Source: SAR86 cluster bacterium AG-447-A08 (GTDB lineage Bacteria; Pseudomonadota; Gammaproteobacteria; Magnimaribacterales; Magnimaribacteraceae). Taken from it: a DNA stretch of 64,000 bases. The notes beneath the pieces are model-generated. The model worked only from the letters and a program-made list of their open reading frames with translations, ran no database searches and was not told the DNA's origin. Numbering within the stretch: the stretch's first letter is position 1; every line of letters begins with the position of its first letter. A program made the translations under genes and the position numbers. The DNA is taken from contig QCQA01000004.1 of assembly GCA_003212335.1 (NCBI GenBank), positions 97,051 to 161,050 on the forward strand, given 5' to 3'. Shown here piece after piece: positions 19,025 through 25,965 of the stretch.

Positions 19025-19345
19025 ATGAAAGCTAGCTCCTTTTTAATCTTACCTTTGTTAATTTCTTGTGCTTCAGGAACTAACTTAATATCTACTATCG
19101 AAAAAGAAGATAACTTCTTCCTTTGTTTTCCAACTGCAAATAATTCTTATTCTATGTTATCCATGGAAGAGAAAATTGAGATTCAAAAAAAGATTGCATT
19201 AGAAAAAGATAAGCGAAATCTCGACTGCAGTAAATTTACTAATTTACTCAGCGCAGAAGAAAATTTAAAAAACATTAATCAACAAGAGCTCGATAGAAGA
19301 ATAAATAAATGTCGTTATCGTGGAGAACCTTGTCGTTATGAGTAA
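19025..19345 (+). CDS. Putative small lipoprotein, unknown function
   Basis: A 106-residue protein that I do not recognise. The N-terminus (MKASSFLILPLLISCASG) has a signal sequence with lipobox-like LISC, so Cys15 would be lipidated. The rest is hydrophilic and lysine/glutamate rich, with four further cysteines, two near the end (KCRYRGEPC). It begins 3 bases after madM and overlaps the next gene, so it belongs to the same run. Confidence 0.6.
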   Translation: MKASSFLILPLLISCASGTNLISTIEKEDNFFLCFPTANNSYSMLSMEEKIEIQKKIALEKDKRNLDCSKFTNLLSAEENLKNINQQELDRRINKCRYRGEPCRYE

Positions 19346-19673
19346 AAAAAACATACTGATATTTTTATTTATGATTTCAATGCATTCAAAAGCAGAAATG
19401 ATAAATTTAGAGTGTGCAACACAGAATAGCGATAGGAATGTTTCCTTCAATTTATTATTAGGAACTGCAACAGGTAAGGCCGTTCAGATCCTGAAAAAAG
19501 GGCAGTTACGTATGGACCTTTCCGTCACTGACAAGTATTTTGATATTGGTCAGTACACTGATGCATCCCAACAAGAATTAATAAGCGTTATAAAAGTTAA
19601 TAGAGATACGCTTGAGATTGAATACGCAAAATACATGGAATTAGTTGAGCCAATTTTATGCATAAAGTTATAA
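19338..19673 (+). CDS. Small secreted protein, unknown function
   Basis: I choose ATG 19338, which gives 111 residues starting with a signal peptide (MSKKNILIFLFMISMHSKA). A GTG 18 bases upstream would only add residues before it. The mature part has two cysteines, one near each end (ECATQ and ILCIKL), which could form a disulfide. It overlaps the lipoprotein gene by 8 bases. No family recognised. Confidence 0.6.
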   Translation: MSKKNILIFLFMISMHSKAEMINLECATQNSDRNVSFNLLLGTATGKAVQILKKGQLRMDLSVTDKYFDIGQYTDASQQELISVIKVNRDTLEIEYAKYMELVEPILCIKL

Positions 19674-19682
19674 AATAGTACT

Positions 19683-19901
19683 ATGTTCTATTATTGTGTA
19701 TCTCGAGACAAAGAGAATGAGAAAGTCTACCTGGTGAGTGACACTCAAGAAGATATAGATTCTCACTGTAAAGAAAATGACTTAGAGGTTTTAAGTCTTC
19801 CAAGATATGTTGAGCCTGCAATGGTAGCTCATCATTTTATATGGGTAGGAAAAGAGAAAAGGCCCGCAATATTAGAAATATCTAGACCTTATAAATACTA
19901 A
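19683..19901 (+). CDS. Small hypothetical protein (72 aa)
   Basis: A 72-residue soluble protein with no signal peptide and no family I recognise. It starts 9 bases after the preceding gene and closes the rightward run. Its stop overlaps the stop of the convergent gene by 4 bases. Composition is normal for a real protein: two cysteines, an EDIDSHCKE helix and a basic/aromatic C-terminus. Confidence 0.55.
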   Translation: MFYYCVSRDKENEKVYLVSDTQEDIDSHCKENDLEVLSLPRYVEPAMVAHHFIWVGKEKRPAILEISRPYKY

Positions 19902-20242
19902 TTTATACTAGGTCGAGTTTTATGGCGAGCGGAGGAGGGCATGCCTCTCTCAATTTCATCAAGTATATCTAAGACATGAGATCTAGAGTCTAACCCAAAG
20001 TAATTACATCTATCTTTAAATAAACTGAGAACTCTGTAGAGATACCTATATATAAGTTCTGAATTAATTTTCATTTCTCTCTCAGCTTCAATTAAAACTC
20101 TGAATTTATCTATAAATTCCATCGATTGTTTGATGTTGAGAATCCTTTCATCTCTTTGAGCTGTTTCAGTTAACTCTCTTTTCCTGTATAACGCGATTAG
20201 TCTAATCTCTTCCTCTGTGAGCTCAAATCTTTGTTTAATCAT
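19898..20242 (-). CDS. Hypothetical helical protein next to Fur boxes
   Basis: The protein has 114 residues, is highly charged and mostly helical (ELTEEEIRLIALYRKRE..., EIERGMP near the end), with no signal peptide or membrane segment. I do not recognise the family. Its start lies 27 bases from the nearer Fur box, so it may share iron control with the divergent peroxiredoxin gene. No clear ribosome binding site precedes its ATG. Confidence 0.55.
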   Translation of the reverse strand: MIKQRFELTEEEIRLIALYRKRELTETAQRDERILNIKQSMEFIDKFRVLIEAEREMKINSELIYRYLYRVLSLFKDRCNYFGLDSRSHVLDILDEIERGMPSSARHKTRPSIN

Positions 20243-20268
20243 AAGATTTATATTAATTTTTAATTATT

Positions 20269-20310
20269 AATGAGAATCATTATCAAGTTAGTAATGATAA
20301 TCATTATCAT
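20269..20310. promoter_or_regulatory. Tandem Fur boxes
   Basis: Two matches to the Fur consensus GATAATGATAATCATTATC: AATGAGAATCATTATCA at 20269-20285 and AATGATAATCATTATCAT at 20293-20310. The second is nearly perfect. They lie between the divergent gene at 20242 and the peroxiredoxin ATG at 20351, about 40 bases upstream of the latter. This predicts repression by Fe-bound Fur. Confidence 0.88.
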
Positions 20311-20350
20311 CTATAATTCAAGAATATTATTTATATTTAAGGAGAAAACT

Positions 20351-20899
20351 ATGATCGGAATAGGAGAGAAATTGCCAGAGTTTAAACTTGTTTCTGTAAA
20401 ACCAGGATTTAATGACCCTGAAGAATCTGGAGAATCTGCTTTTGAAGAATTCTCTGATTCAAGTTTTAGCGGTAAGTGGAAAGTGATTTATTTTTATCCT
20501 AAGGATTTTACGTTTATATGCCCTACAGAAATTATTGAATTTGCTTCGATAAATGATGAGCTAGAGAAAAAAGACTGTGTTTTAATCGGAGGAAGTACTG
20601 ATAATGAGTTTTGTAAGCTTGCATGGAGAAGAGAGCACCCGGGACTGAATAAATTGAATCATAGAAGTTTTGCTGACCCTCAAGGTAAATTAACACAGGA
20701 ATTAGGTCTTATGTCTGATGAAGGAGTTGCATACAGAGCTACTTTAATTGTCGATACTGACAATGTAGTACAACATATTTGCGTGAATGCACTAGATACT
20801 GGGAGAAATCCGCAAGAGACCTTAAGAACATTGGAATCATTACAAGCAGGAGGACTAACTGCGTGTAATTGGAAACCTGGCCAAGAACTATTGGGTTAA
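20351..20899 (+). CDS. ahpC: AhpC-type peroxiredoxin
   Basis: I start at ATG 20351, after a good AAGGAG site at 20339-20344; an upstream in-frame ATG would place the Fur boxes inside the gene. The product has 182 residues. Peroxidatic Cys57 sits in KDFTFICPTEI and a resolving Cys172 in LTACNWKPG, the arrangement of 2-Cys AhpC enzymes of the mycobacterial kind. It reduces hydrogen peroxide and organic peroxides in the cytoplasm. No ahpD or ahpF is adjacent, so the electron donor is unknown. The tandem Fur boxes indicate induction under iron limitation. A gene for a probable periplasmic iron protein follows within 10 bases. Confidence 0.92.
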   Translation: MIGIGEKLPEFKLVSVKPGFNDPEESGESAFEEFSDSSFSGKWKVIYFYPKDFTFICPTEIIEFASINDELEKKDCVLIGGSTDNEFCKLAWRREHPGLNKLNHRSFADPQGKLTQELGLMSDEGVAYRATLIVDTDNVVQHICVNALDTGRNPQETLRTLESLQAGGLTACNWKPGQELLG

Positions 20900-20908
20900 A
20901 ATGAAGGT

Positions 20909-21454
20909 ATGCAGAAGCGTTTTACTTTTGTCTTATTATTGATTGCGTCTTTGAATGTCTTCGGAGGATTACCGGAGATGATATTTGGAAAAGCTAAGAT
21001 TGAACCGGGAATTAACCTGATATTTGAAGGAGCAATTAAAGATGACGTTTTTCCTCCCGCTAAATTTGGTTCTGCAGGAGACTCCGATATTCATCTTGAA
21101 GTCCTTGCTAATTGGAATGAAGATGCCCCAAGTGGTGCTCCCGAGGGAGGTTTTGTTGCTTATTTGAGAATTACGGCAGTGATTACTAACCAAGAAACTA
21201 CGCAAACTAAATCAGTAGAACTCCTTCCGCATATTAATATGTCCGACAATTTGCATTATGCTCTCAATGTAAAGTTACCGGGAAAGAGATCTGATACTTA
21301 CGCCATCAAGTTTGCAGTGAGTCCGCCAAGAAGTTACGATCTGGGTTTGCACTATGACTGGAGTGAAGAAGTTGGTTCTTATTTGATCAAGAGTCACGAA
21401 TTTGAATATAAGAACTTAGATTTCTTTGAGATGTCAAACTCATCAAGAAGGTAA
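20909..21454 (+). CDS. Probable periplasmic iron-binding protein (P19/Tpd-like)
   Basis: A 181-residue exported protein with a signal peptide (MQKRFTFVLLLIASLNVFGG). The mature part resembles the P19/Tpd iron-transport family (PF10634): an EVLANW strand, EGGFVAYLRITAVITN, then PHINMSDNLHYALNVKLPG with Met and His residues, and YAIKFAVSPPRSYDLGLHYDW. P19 binds copper and iron and normally works with an FTR1/FetM permease. No permease is adjacent. It lies 9 bases behind ahpC under the same Fur boxes, which supports an iron role. The family call rests on pattern only. Confidence 0.65.
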   Translation: MQKRFTFVLLLIASLNVFGGLPEMIFGKAKIEPGINLIFEGAIKDDVFPPAKFGSAGDSDIHLEVLANWNEDAPSGAPEGGFVAYLRITAVITNQETTQTKSVELLPHINMSDNLHYALNVKLPGKRSDTYAIKFAVSPPRSYDLGLHYDWSEEVGSYLIKSHEFEYKNLDFFEMSNSSRR

Positions 21455-22453
21455 CTAGTCAGTACTGATAACCACTTTACCAATTAACTTTCTTTCAGAG
21501 AGGTAGTGAATAGCTTCTTTTGCTTCATTTAAATTGAATACCTTACATATATAAGGATCAAAATAACCCGATTCGCAGATCTCTCTTATTGCTTCGTTAT
21601 TTTCTTTTCCAGCTAAAGGATTTTTACGTCCATATTCTCCTGCACGCACTCCTATTACTGAAAATCCCTTAATAAGGGCCATATTTACTGGAAGGGTGGG
21701 GATTCTTCCACTTGCGAAACCAACTATCAACAATCTTCCACCCCAATTTATACATCTGATTGAGTGATCAAAAACATCACCCCCCACAGGATCATAGATA
21801 ACATCAGCTCCTTTTCCGTCAGTAAGATCTTTAACCTCTTCTCTAAATTCAACCTTACCTTCTTTATGGGTTACTATCGTATGATCTGCTCCCCAAGATT
21901 TAGTGTGCTTTAATTTCTCTTCTGATGTTCCAGTAGCGATAACCTTTGCACCGAGGTATTTTCCTAATTGCACTGCTGCCATACCAACACCCCCTGTCGA
22001 GCCATGTACCAGTAGTGTCTCACCTTTAGTCAGTTCTCCTCTTCTAACAAGCGAGACATAGGCAGTTAAGTAGGCGGTTTGAAAAGCCGCTGCTTGTTCA
22101 AAGGTTAAGTTGGAAGGTTTTATCTGAACTGCTCGTTCGTCCAAAACAACATAATCAGAAAATGCTCCCTGACCAATTGCTCCAAAGGTTATCTCATCAT
22201 TAGCTTTAAATTTAGTTATCTCTTCCCCGGTCTCTTCAATAATCCCAGATCCTTCCATACCCAAACCAAATGGAAGTTCTGGTTTATGTTGATATTTTCC
22301 TTGAGTCATGAGGTAGTCAGGAAAATTTACAGAGCTAGCTTTAACTTTGATCAGGATCTCTTTCGGTCCTAATTCAGGGATGTCTTTTTCGATCAGTTTG
22401 ACCCCAGACATGTCCTCACTTAAAAATTCACACTGGAGACTTCTTGACTTCAT
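21455..22453 (-). CDS. Zinc-independent quinone oxidoreductase-like MDR enzyme
   Basis: This MDR (medium-chain dehydrogenase/reductase) protein of 332 residues has the GroES-like N-terminal domain (NFPDYLMTQGKY, PFGLGMEGSGIIEETGEE) and the nucleotide motif VHGSTGGVGMAAVQLGKYLGA. Zinc ligands are absent, as in the quinone oxidoreductase/QOR subfamily. NADPH-dependent reduction of quinones or enones is likely. Its stop abuts the stop of the convergent iron protein gene with no spacer, and its start is 4 bases from the GST gene, so the two form an operon. Confidence 0.88.
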   Translation of the reverse strand: MKSRSLQCEFLSEDMSGVKLIEKDIPELGPKEILIKVKASSVNFPDYLMTQGKYQHKPELPFGLGMEGSGIIEETGEEITKFKANDEITFGAIGQGAFSDYVVLDERAVQIKPSNLTFEQAAAFQTAYLTAYVSLVRRGELTKGETLLVHGSTGGVGMAAVQLGKYLGAKVIATGTSEEKLKHTKSWGADHTIVTHKEGKVEFREEVKDLTDGKGADVIYDPVGGDVFDHSIRCINWGGRLLIVGFASGRIPTLPVNMALIKGFSVIGVRAGEYGRKNPLAGKENNEAIREICESGYFDPYICKVFNLNEAKEAIHYLSERKLIGKVVISTD

Positions 22454-22457
22454 TTTT

Positions 22458-23105
22458 TTATTTTAGCTCTTCTGGTCCAGATGGTCCTGGACCGTCGTAT
22501 TTATACTCAATGACTTTTTTAAATGCCTCTCTCTCAAACAACATATCAGTCCATCTTTTAATATTGGGTTTAAATGCTTGCTCGATCCCCAATGTACCAG
22601 CTAAATAGATTGCATAACTTACGCATATGTCTGCAATTGTGAATCTATTCGAGCAAAGATACTCTCTATCATTTAATGTTGCTTCTAGTAATTTAAGTCT
22701 GGCTACAAACCATCTTTTATAACCCTCTGCTGCTGCATCAGCGACACCTGGTTCTTGTAATGTATACCTGATAAAGACTGTTTGAGGAAACGTTAGAGTT
22801 GCATCAGCATGTGTTAACCAGTTCAAGTAAGCTCCATAATCCTCTTCATCAACATTTACCTTCAGGTCTGTTGGGCCGTATTTATCCACTAGGTATTGGC
22901 TGATACCAACTGACTCAGTCATTTTAGTATTGCCATCAATCATACAGGGAATTGTTCCTAGGATATTTACTTCTAAATATTCAGGTTTTAAGAACCTAGG
23001 AGGAAAAGGCATCATTTCTATTTCGTAATCTAGACCCATTTCTTCTGCAGTCCAGATGGGCCTTACACCTCTTGAACCTTCAGTACTGTAAATCTTAATT
23101 GTCAT
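22458..23105 (-). CDS. Glutathione S-transferase family protein
   Basis: A cytoplasmic 215-residue GST. The thioredoxin-fold N-domain begins IKIYSTEGSRGVRPIWTAEE and includes the cis-proline GTIPCMIDG and the ES(V) glutathione-binding pair in MTESVGISQYLVDKYG; the helical C-domain contains FTIADICVSYAIYL. It probably detoxifies electrophiles or isomerises an intermediate with glutathione. It precedes the quinone oxidoreductase-like gene, a sensible detoxification pair. Confidence 0.88.
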   Translation of the reverse strand: MTIKIYSTEGSRGVRPIWTAEEMGLDYEIEMMPFPPRFLKPEYLEVNILGTIPCMIDGNTKMTESVGISQYLVDKYGPTDLKVNVDEEDYGAYLNWLTHADATLTFPQTVFIRYTLQEPGVADAAAEGYKRWFVARLKLLEATLNDREYLCSNRFTIADICVSYAIYLAGTLGIEQAFKPNIKRWTDMLFEREAFKKVIEYKYDGPGPSGPEELK

Positions 23106-23150
23106 AATTTTCCTCTTAAATTTTGACGTTATATTAAAGAAAAAAATGAA

Positions 23151-23173
23151 AAAAGGGGCATTAAGCCCCTTTT
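23151..23173 (-). terminator. Rho-independent terminator of the leftward membrane-protein gene
   Basis: The 9-bp stem AAAAGGGGC/GCCCCTTTT with a 5-base loop lies 18 bases beyond the stop of the 142-residue membrane protein. On the minus strand it is followed by a T-rich tract. It separates this gene from the GST gene. Confidence 0.85.
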
Positions 23174-23190
23174 TCTCTTGCTTAATTAAA

Positions 23191-23619
23191 CTACTTTTTT
23201 GTCATCCAAGTTTGGCTAAGTTGAATTACTAAAATTGATCCAAGAAATAGCCCTTGAACAAGATTAGGCATCATAGTGAATGGCGCAGCCGGATCTGAAG
23301 CATCTAAATGCATTTGTGCATTAGGACTAATAGAAGTCCCTGCTTGACTAAGTTCACTAAATGCATTCGCAACTCCATTCATATGCCATTCCATATAACC
23401 CCACCAAATTAACAAGAACCATGCAACGCATAAGTTAAATACAGTAACAGCTATTTTAGCAACTATATTTGTTTCTCCAGAGTTATATATACCGTTGGAT
23501 AATCTAAACCCGACCCATACAGCAAATATTGACATTGCCAAAGATATCACAAGGGCAGTCATTGCTATCCAGTGAATGGACCAGATTTGTAGCTCCATAT
23601 CAGTAAACGAAATTTCCAT
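23191..23619 (-). CDS. Three-helix membrane protein A of a Fur-flanked paralogous pair
   Basis: A 142-residue membrane protein I cannot assign. Predicted helices: about 14-36 (WIAMTALVISLAMSIFAVWVGF), 51-73 and 113-137, with a lysine-rich end (TWMTKK). It is a paralogue of the divergent protein at 23736: both have W at the start, W(V/S)(G/S)FR after helix 1, a K(I/V)(A/V)V..FNL-like helix 2, a loop with IS..AQ, and the QxWM-K-K or NIWMKK ending. A GGAGAG ribosome binding site precedes it. A TTTACA-N17-TAATTT promoter adjoins the Fur box between the genes, and a terminator follows. No function known to me. Confidence 0.75.
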   Translation of the reverse strand: MEISFTDMELQIWSIHWIAMTALVISLAMSIFAVWVGFRLSNGIYNSGETNIVAKIAVTVFNLCVAWFLLIWWGYMEWHMNGVANAFSELSQAGTSISPNAQMHLDASDPAAPFTMMPNLVQGLFLGSILVIQLSQTWMTKK

Positions 23620-23693
23620 TTTTTTCTCTCCAATTATTAAAAAAAAGTAATAAGTATTTCACGATAAATTAACTTAAATGCTTTATTATGTAA

Positions 23694-23710
23694 ATGAGAA
23701 TTATTCTCGT
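23694..23710. promoter_or_regulatory. Fur box between divergent membrane-protein genes
   Basis: The perfect palindrome GAGAAT-T-ATTCTC (23696-23708), preceded by AT, matches the 7-1-7 Fur motif TGAGAATNATTCTC. It lies 26 bases before the rightward start codon and about 75 bases before the leftward one, overlapping the expected transcription start of the rightward gene (TATTAT just upstream). Iron repression of one or both genes is predicted. Confidence 0.82.
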
Positions 23711-23735
23711 TTTTTTAATTACACAGGAGATGGAT

Positions 23736-24143
23736 ATGCCTACAGAAATAGAAGTATGGAGTTTATTTTGGTTAGCAACTTTAGCAAATGCAGCTTATTT
23801 TGTTGGATTAGCGTTTTTATTATGGGTTAGCTTTAGAGCAGCAAATATGGCCGGAGAATCTGAAAATCTTTTAGGAAAGATAGTAGTTTCTATATTTTGC
23901 CTAATAATAGTTTTTAACATTAACTTAAATGCTGGTGCAGCTGAATGGGTTAGCAATGGTATAGCTGGAGTTTTTGCTTCTATGCAAAATCAAGGAGCTG
24001 AAATTAGTCAAGGAGCTCAAGAATTTATTGCAAATGCAGCTGAACCAGGAGCAGCATTTAATCTTGTTCCAGATGCATTAGGCGCATTGTTTTTAATCTG
24101 CATTGTTTTTATGCAAATGTTTAATATTTGGATGAAAAAATAA
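23736..24143 (+). CDS. Three-helix membrane protein B of a Fur-flanked paralogous pair
   Basis: The start is ATG 23736, 6 bases after AGGAG; upstream in-frame ATGs would place the Fur box inside the gene. The product has 135 residues with three predicted helices (about 9-35, 46-68 and 112-132). It is homologous to the divergent 142-residue protein in length, helix layout and motifs, including LLWVSFRAAN, the ISQGAQEF loop and the NIWMKK end. The loop between helices 2 and 3 (about 40 residues, alanine rich) should lie on one face of the membrane. A gene for a secreted protein begins 1 base after the stop. Function unknown. Confidence 0.75.
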   Translation: MPTEIEVWSLFWLATLANAAYFVGLAFLLWVSFRAANMAGESENLLGKIVVSIFCLIIVFNINLNAGAAEWVSNGIAGVFASMQNQGAEISQGAQEFIANAAEPGAAFNLVPDALGALFLICIVFMQMFNIWMKK

Positions 24144-24144
24144 T

Positions 24145-24888
24145 ATGAAAGAAATATTAATTCTATTATTAACATTTTCTGCCTTCTTAAGCGCGCAAGA
24201 ATATGAATTTGAACCTATTCCAAATAAAGCTGAATATTATTCAGGTAATTTCAATAAAGGTAAGGATATGAGTGACCTTTATGATTGGGCTGAGAAGTTT
24301 GTAGCATGGACTGAAGATAGAGGTGATCTTTGGAGTGAGATGGAGACAGTTATTTTTACTCCTTATTACTCAAATGACCTGCAGCAAACAGATTTTGTTT
24401 GGTTAAATCTCCATCCTAATTCGACCTCTCAATACAGAACTGTAGAGAATTGGGCCAAAGAAGGAGGAAAGATTTTTAGCACGATACCAATCACTAACTC
24501 TAGGGTAACAGAAGTTTGGCAATGGCCAGTTTCTACTCCTGATGGAGAAATTTCAGATATGGGTTTTGTGCGCTTTACAGATTGTAAATTAAAAGAAGGC
24601 GTTACTATGAGAGAGGCTTTTGATGCTTACAAAAAGTTTGCCATAAAAGCTAAATCAACAGGCGATACCATGGGTCGTAAGATGATTATGTCTCCAGTAG
24701 GCGCTGGAAATATTGATTTTGATTATGTGTATTCTCTTTATGCGAATTCGCCAAGTGAATACGGAAAAAACGTTGATAACTTTGGCTTAAATTTAAGAGG
24801 TACTCCAGAAGCGGAGGCGCTTAATAGTATTTCAGAATGTGGCAACGGAAGAAGCTACACAACAGTTCGGGTAAAAGAAGCTAAGTAA
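24145..24888 (+). CDS. Secreted protein of unknown function, coupled to membrane protein B
   Basis: A 247-residue protein with a signal peptide (MKEILILLLTFSAFLSAQ). The mature part is rich in Trp, Tyr and acidic residues, has two cysteines (FTDCK and ISECG) and a basic end. I do not recognise a family; the middle region with FDAYKKFAIKAKSTG hints at an alpha/beta stress-response-like repeat, but this is weak. It follows membrane protein B by 1 base and is ended by a strong terminator, so the two form an isolated Fur-controlled operon. Confidence 0.7.
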   Translation: MKEILILLLTFSAFLSAQEYEFEPIPNKAEYYSGNFNKGKDMSDLYDWAEKFVAWTEDRGDLWSEMETVIFTPYYSNDLQQTDFVWLNLHPNSTSQYRTVENWAKEGGKIFSTIPITNSRVTEVWQWPVSTPDGEISDMGFVRFTDCKLKEGVTMREAFDAYKKFAIKAKSTGDTMGRKMIMSPVGAGNIDFDYVYSLYANSPSEYGKNVDNFGLNLRGTPEAEALNSISECGNGRSYTTVRVKEAK

Positions 24889-24890
24889 TG

Positions 24891-24916
24891 AAAAAGGGGT
24901 CTAAAGACCCCTTTTT
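24891..24916. terminator. Bidirectional rho-independent terminator
   Basis: The stem AAAAAGGGGTC/GACCCCTTTTT with loop TAAA lies 2 bases past the stop of the secreted-protein gene, with a T-run on both strands. It also overlaps the stop of the convergent PhoD-like gene, so it should serve both. Confidence 0.9.
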
Positions 24917-25914
24917 TAAATCTTAACCGAAAGAATTTCTTTTCCATCTATATCTTTAAGGAAAACCGAGATTTGATCCTGTTCAAATCTGATAACCCCA
25001 TAATTTTCTTGGGAATACATTTCTCCTTGAAGTAGATCATCACTCTCTTTGCCTAAGAAATCCCATAAAAATGCTATAGGTTTAGAAATGGGTTTATTCA
25101 TCGAAGAAGAGGTTATTTCAATTATATCTCCATCTTTATAGAATCCAGCTTTGTGCCTATCTCCAGATAGAAGAATAACTGGCTTATCCTTTGATTTAAG
25201 TAAATTCAAAAGTTTTATTCTTTCGTGTGGAAAGTTATGCCATTTCTCAAATCCATGATTTTTTGGAAGTATCTGAATTGAGGAAACGACAATAATTAAA
25301 TCACTTTCTTCGTTTAGAGTCTCTTCAAGCCATTTCCATTGAGCTTCACCTAAGATAGTTTTGGTTTTATCCTGAGTTGGAGAATAAGGTTTATCTGCCT
25401 GATCTAGGAAAGAACGATGATATCTTGTATCTAAAGCAATTAGGTTTATTGTTCTTCCAAATATCTCTTTCTCTTCACTGAAATATATTCCTTCTCTCAG
25501 ATGCCTTGGGTCGTCTTTAGCCACATTCCAAAATTCTAAAAACATTGCCTGCGCTTCTTGCTTTAAAGGGTATTCAAATCCTCCATCATTTTTTCCATAA
25601 TCATGATCGTCCCAAATAGCATTGAGTTTTTTGCTAAAAACCCAATCAGGAAACATATTTTTTTGCTTTTTATAAGATTCTTTCATCTCTATAAGAAGGC
25701 CATCATCAGAATCTCCATAAACGTTATCTCCCATAAAAAAGAATTCATCTATATTTTCTTCTTTAATAGCCTTCCAAATTGGCTGTTCTCTTTTTTCAGT
25801 TATACACGAACCAAATCCTATCGTGTAAGTTTGATGAGAAGCTTCTGCTTCGAGAAAGGCCGGCGGAAGCATCAATACAACAATAGATATAACTTTAATA
25901 ATTAGATTAACCAT
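24916..25914 (-). CDS. Exported PhoD-like metallophosphatase
   Basis: A 332-residue protein with an N-terminal signal sequence (cleavage near residue 25). PhoD-family metal-site motifs follow: GFGSCITEK near residue 33, FFMGDNVYGD, IWDDHDYGKNDGG and, later, VILLSGDRHKAGFY. The family uses iron and calcium to hydrolyse phosphodiesters or monoesters in the periplasm. It is shorter than Bacillus PhoD because the N-terminal beta domain is missing, as in many marine homologues. No Pho box was recognised upstream. It may supply phosphate from organic esters. Confidence 0.85.
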   Translation of the reverse strand: MVNLIIKVISIVVLMLPPAFLEAEASHQTYTIGFGSCITEKREQPIWKAIKEENIDEFFFMGDNVYGDSDDGLLIEMKESYKKQKNMFPDWVFSKKLNAIWDDHDYGKNDGGFEYPLKQEAQAMFLEFWNVAKDDPRHLREGIYFSEEKEIFGRTINLIALDTRYHRSFLDQADKPYSPTQDKTKTILGEAQWKWLEETLNEESDLIIVVSSIQILPKNHGFEKWHNFPHERIKLLNLLKSKDKPVILLSGDRHKAGFYKDGDIIEITSSSMNKPISKPIAFLWDFLGKESDDLLQGEMYSQENYGVIRFEQDQISVFLKDIDGKEILSVKI

Positions 25915-25965
25915 AGAATTTATGAACTTTATTTGATTTATACTAAGTATATTAAAAAGGGGATT

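Noticed and set aside
20270..20350. Longer peroxiredoxin reading frame starting at 20270
   Set aside because: It would put both Fur boxes inside the coding region and lacks a ribosome binding site; ATG 20351 follows AAGGAG and gives the standard AhpC N-terminus.
23694..23735. Longer membrane protein B starting at the ATG at 23694
   Set aside because: That ATG is part of the Fur palindrome. ATG 23736 has AGGAG at proper distance and aligns with the paralogue's N-terminus.
25933..25965. TTG start of the prolyl oligopeptidase
   Set aside because: ATG 25966 with AAGGGG before it begins directly with a lipoprotein signal; the longer form adds charged residues ahead of it.
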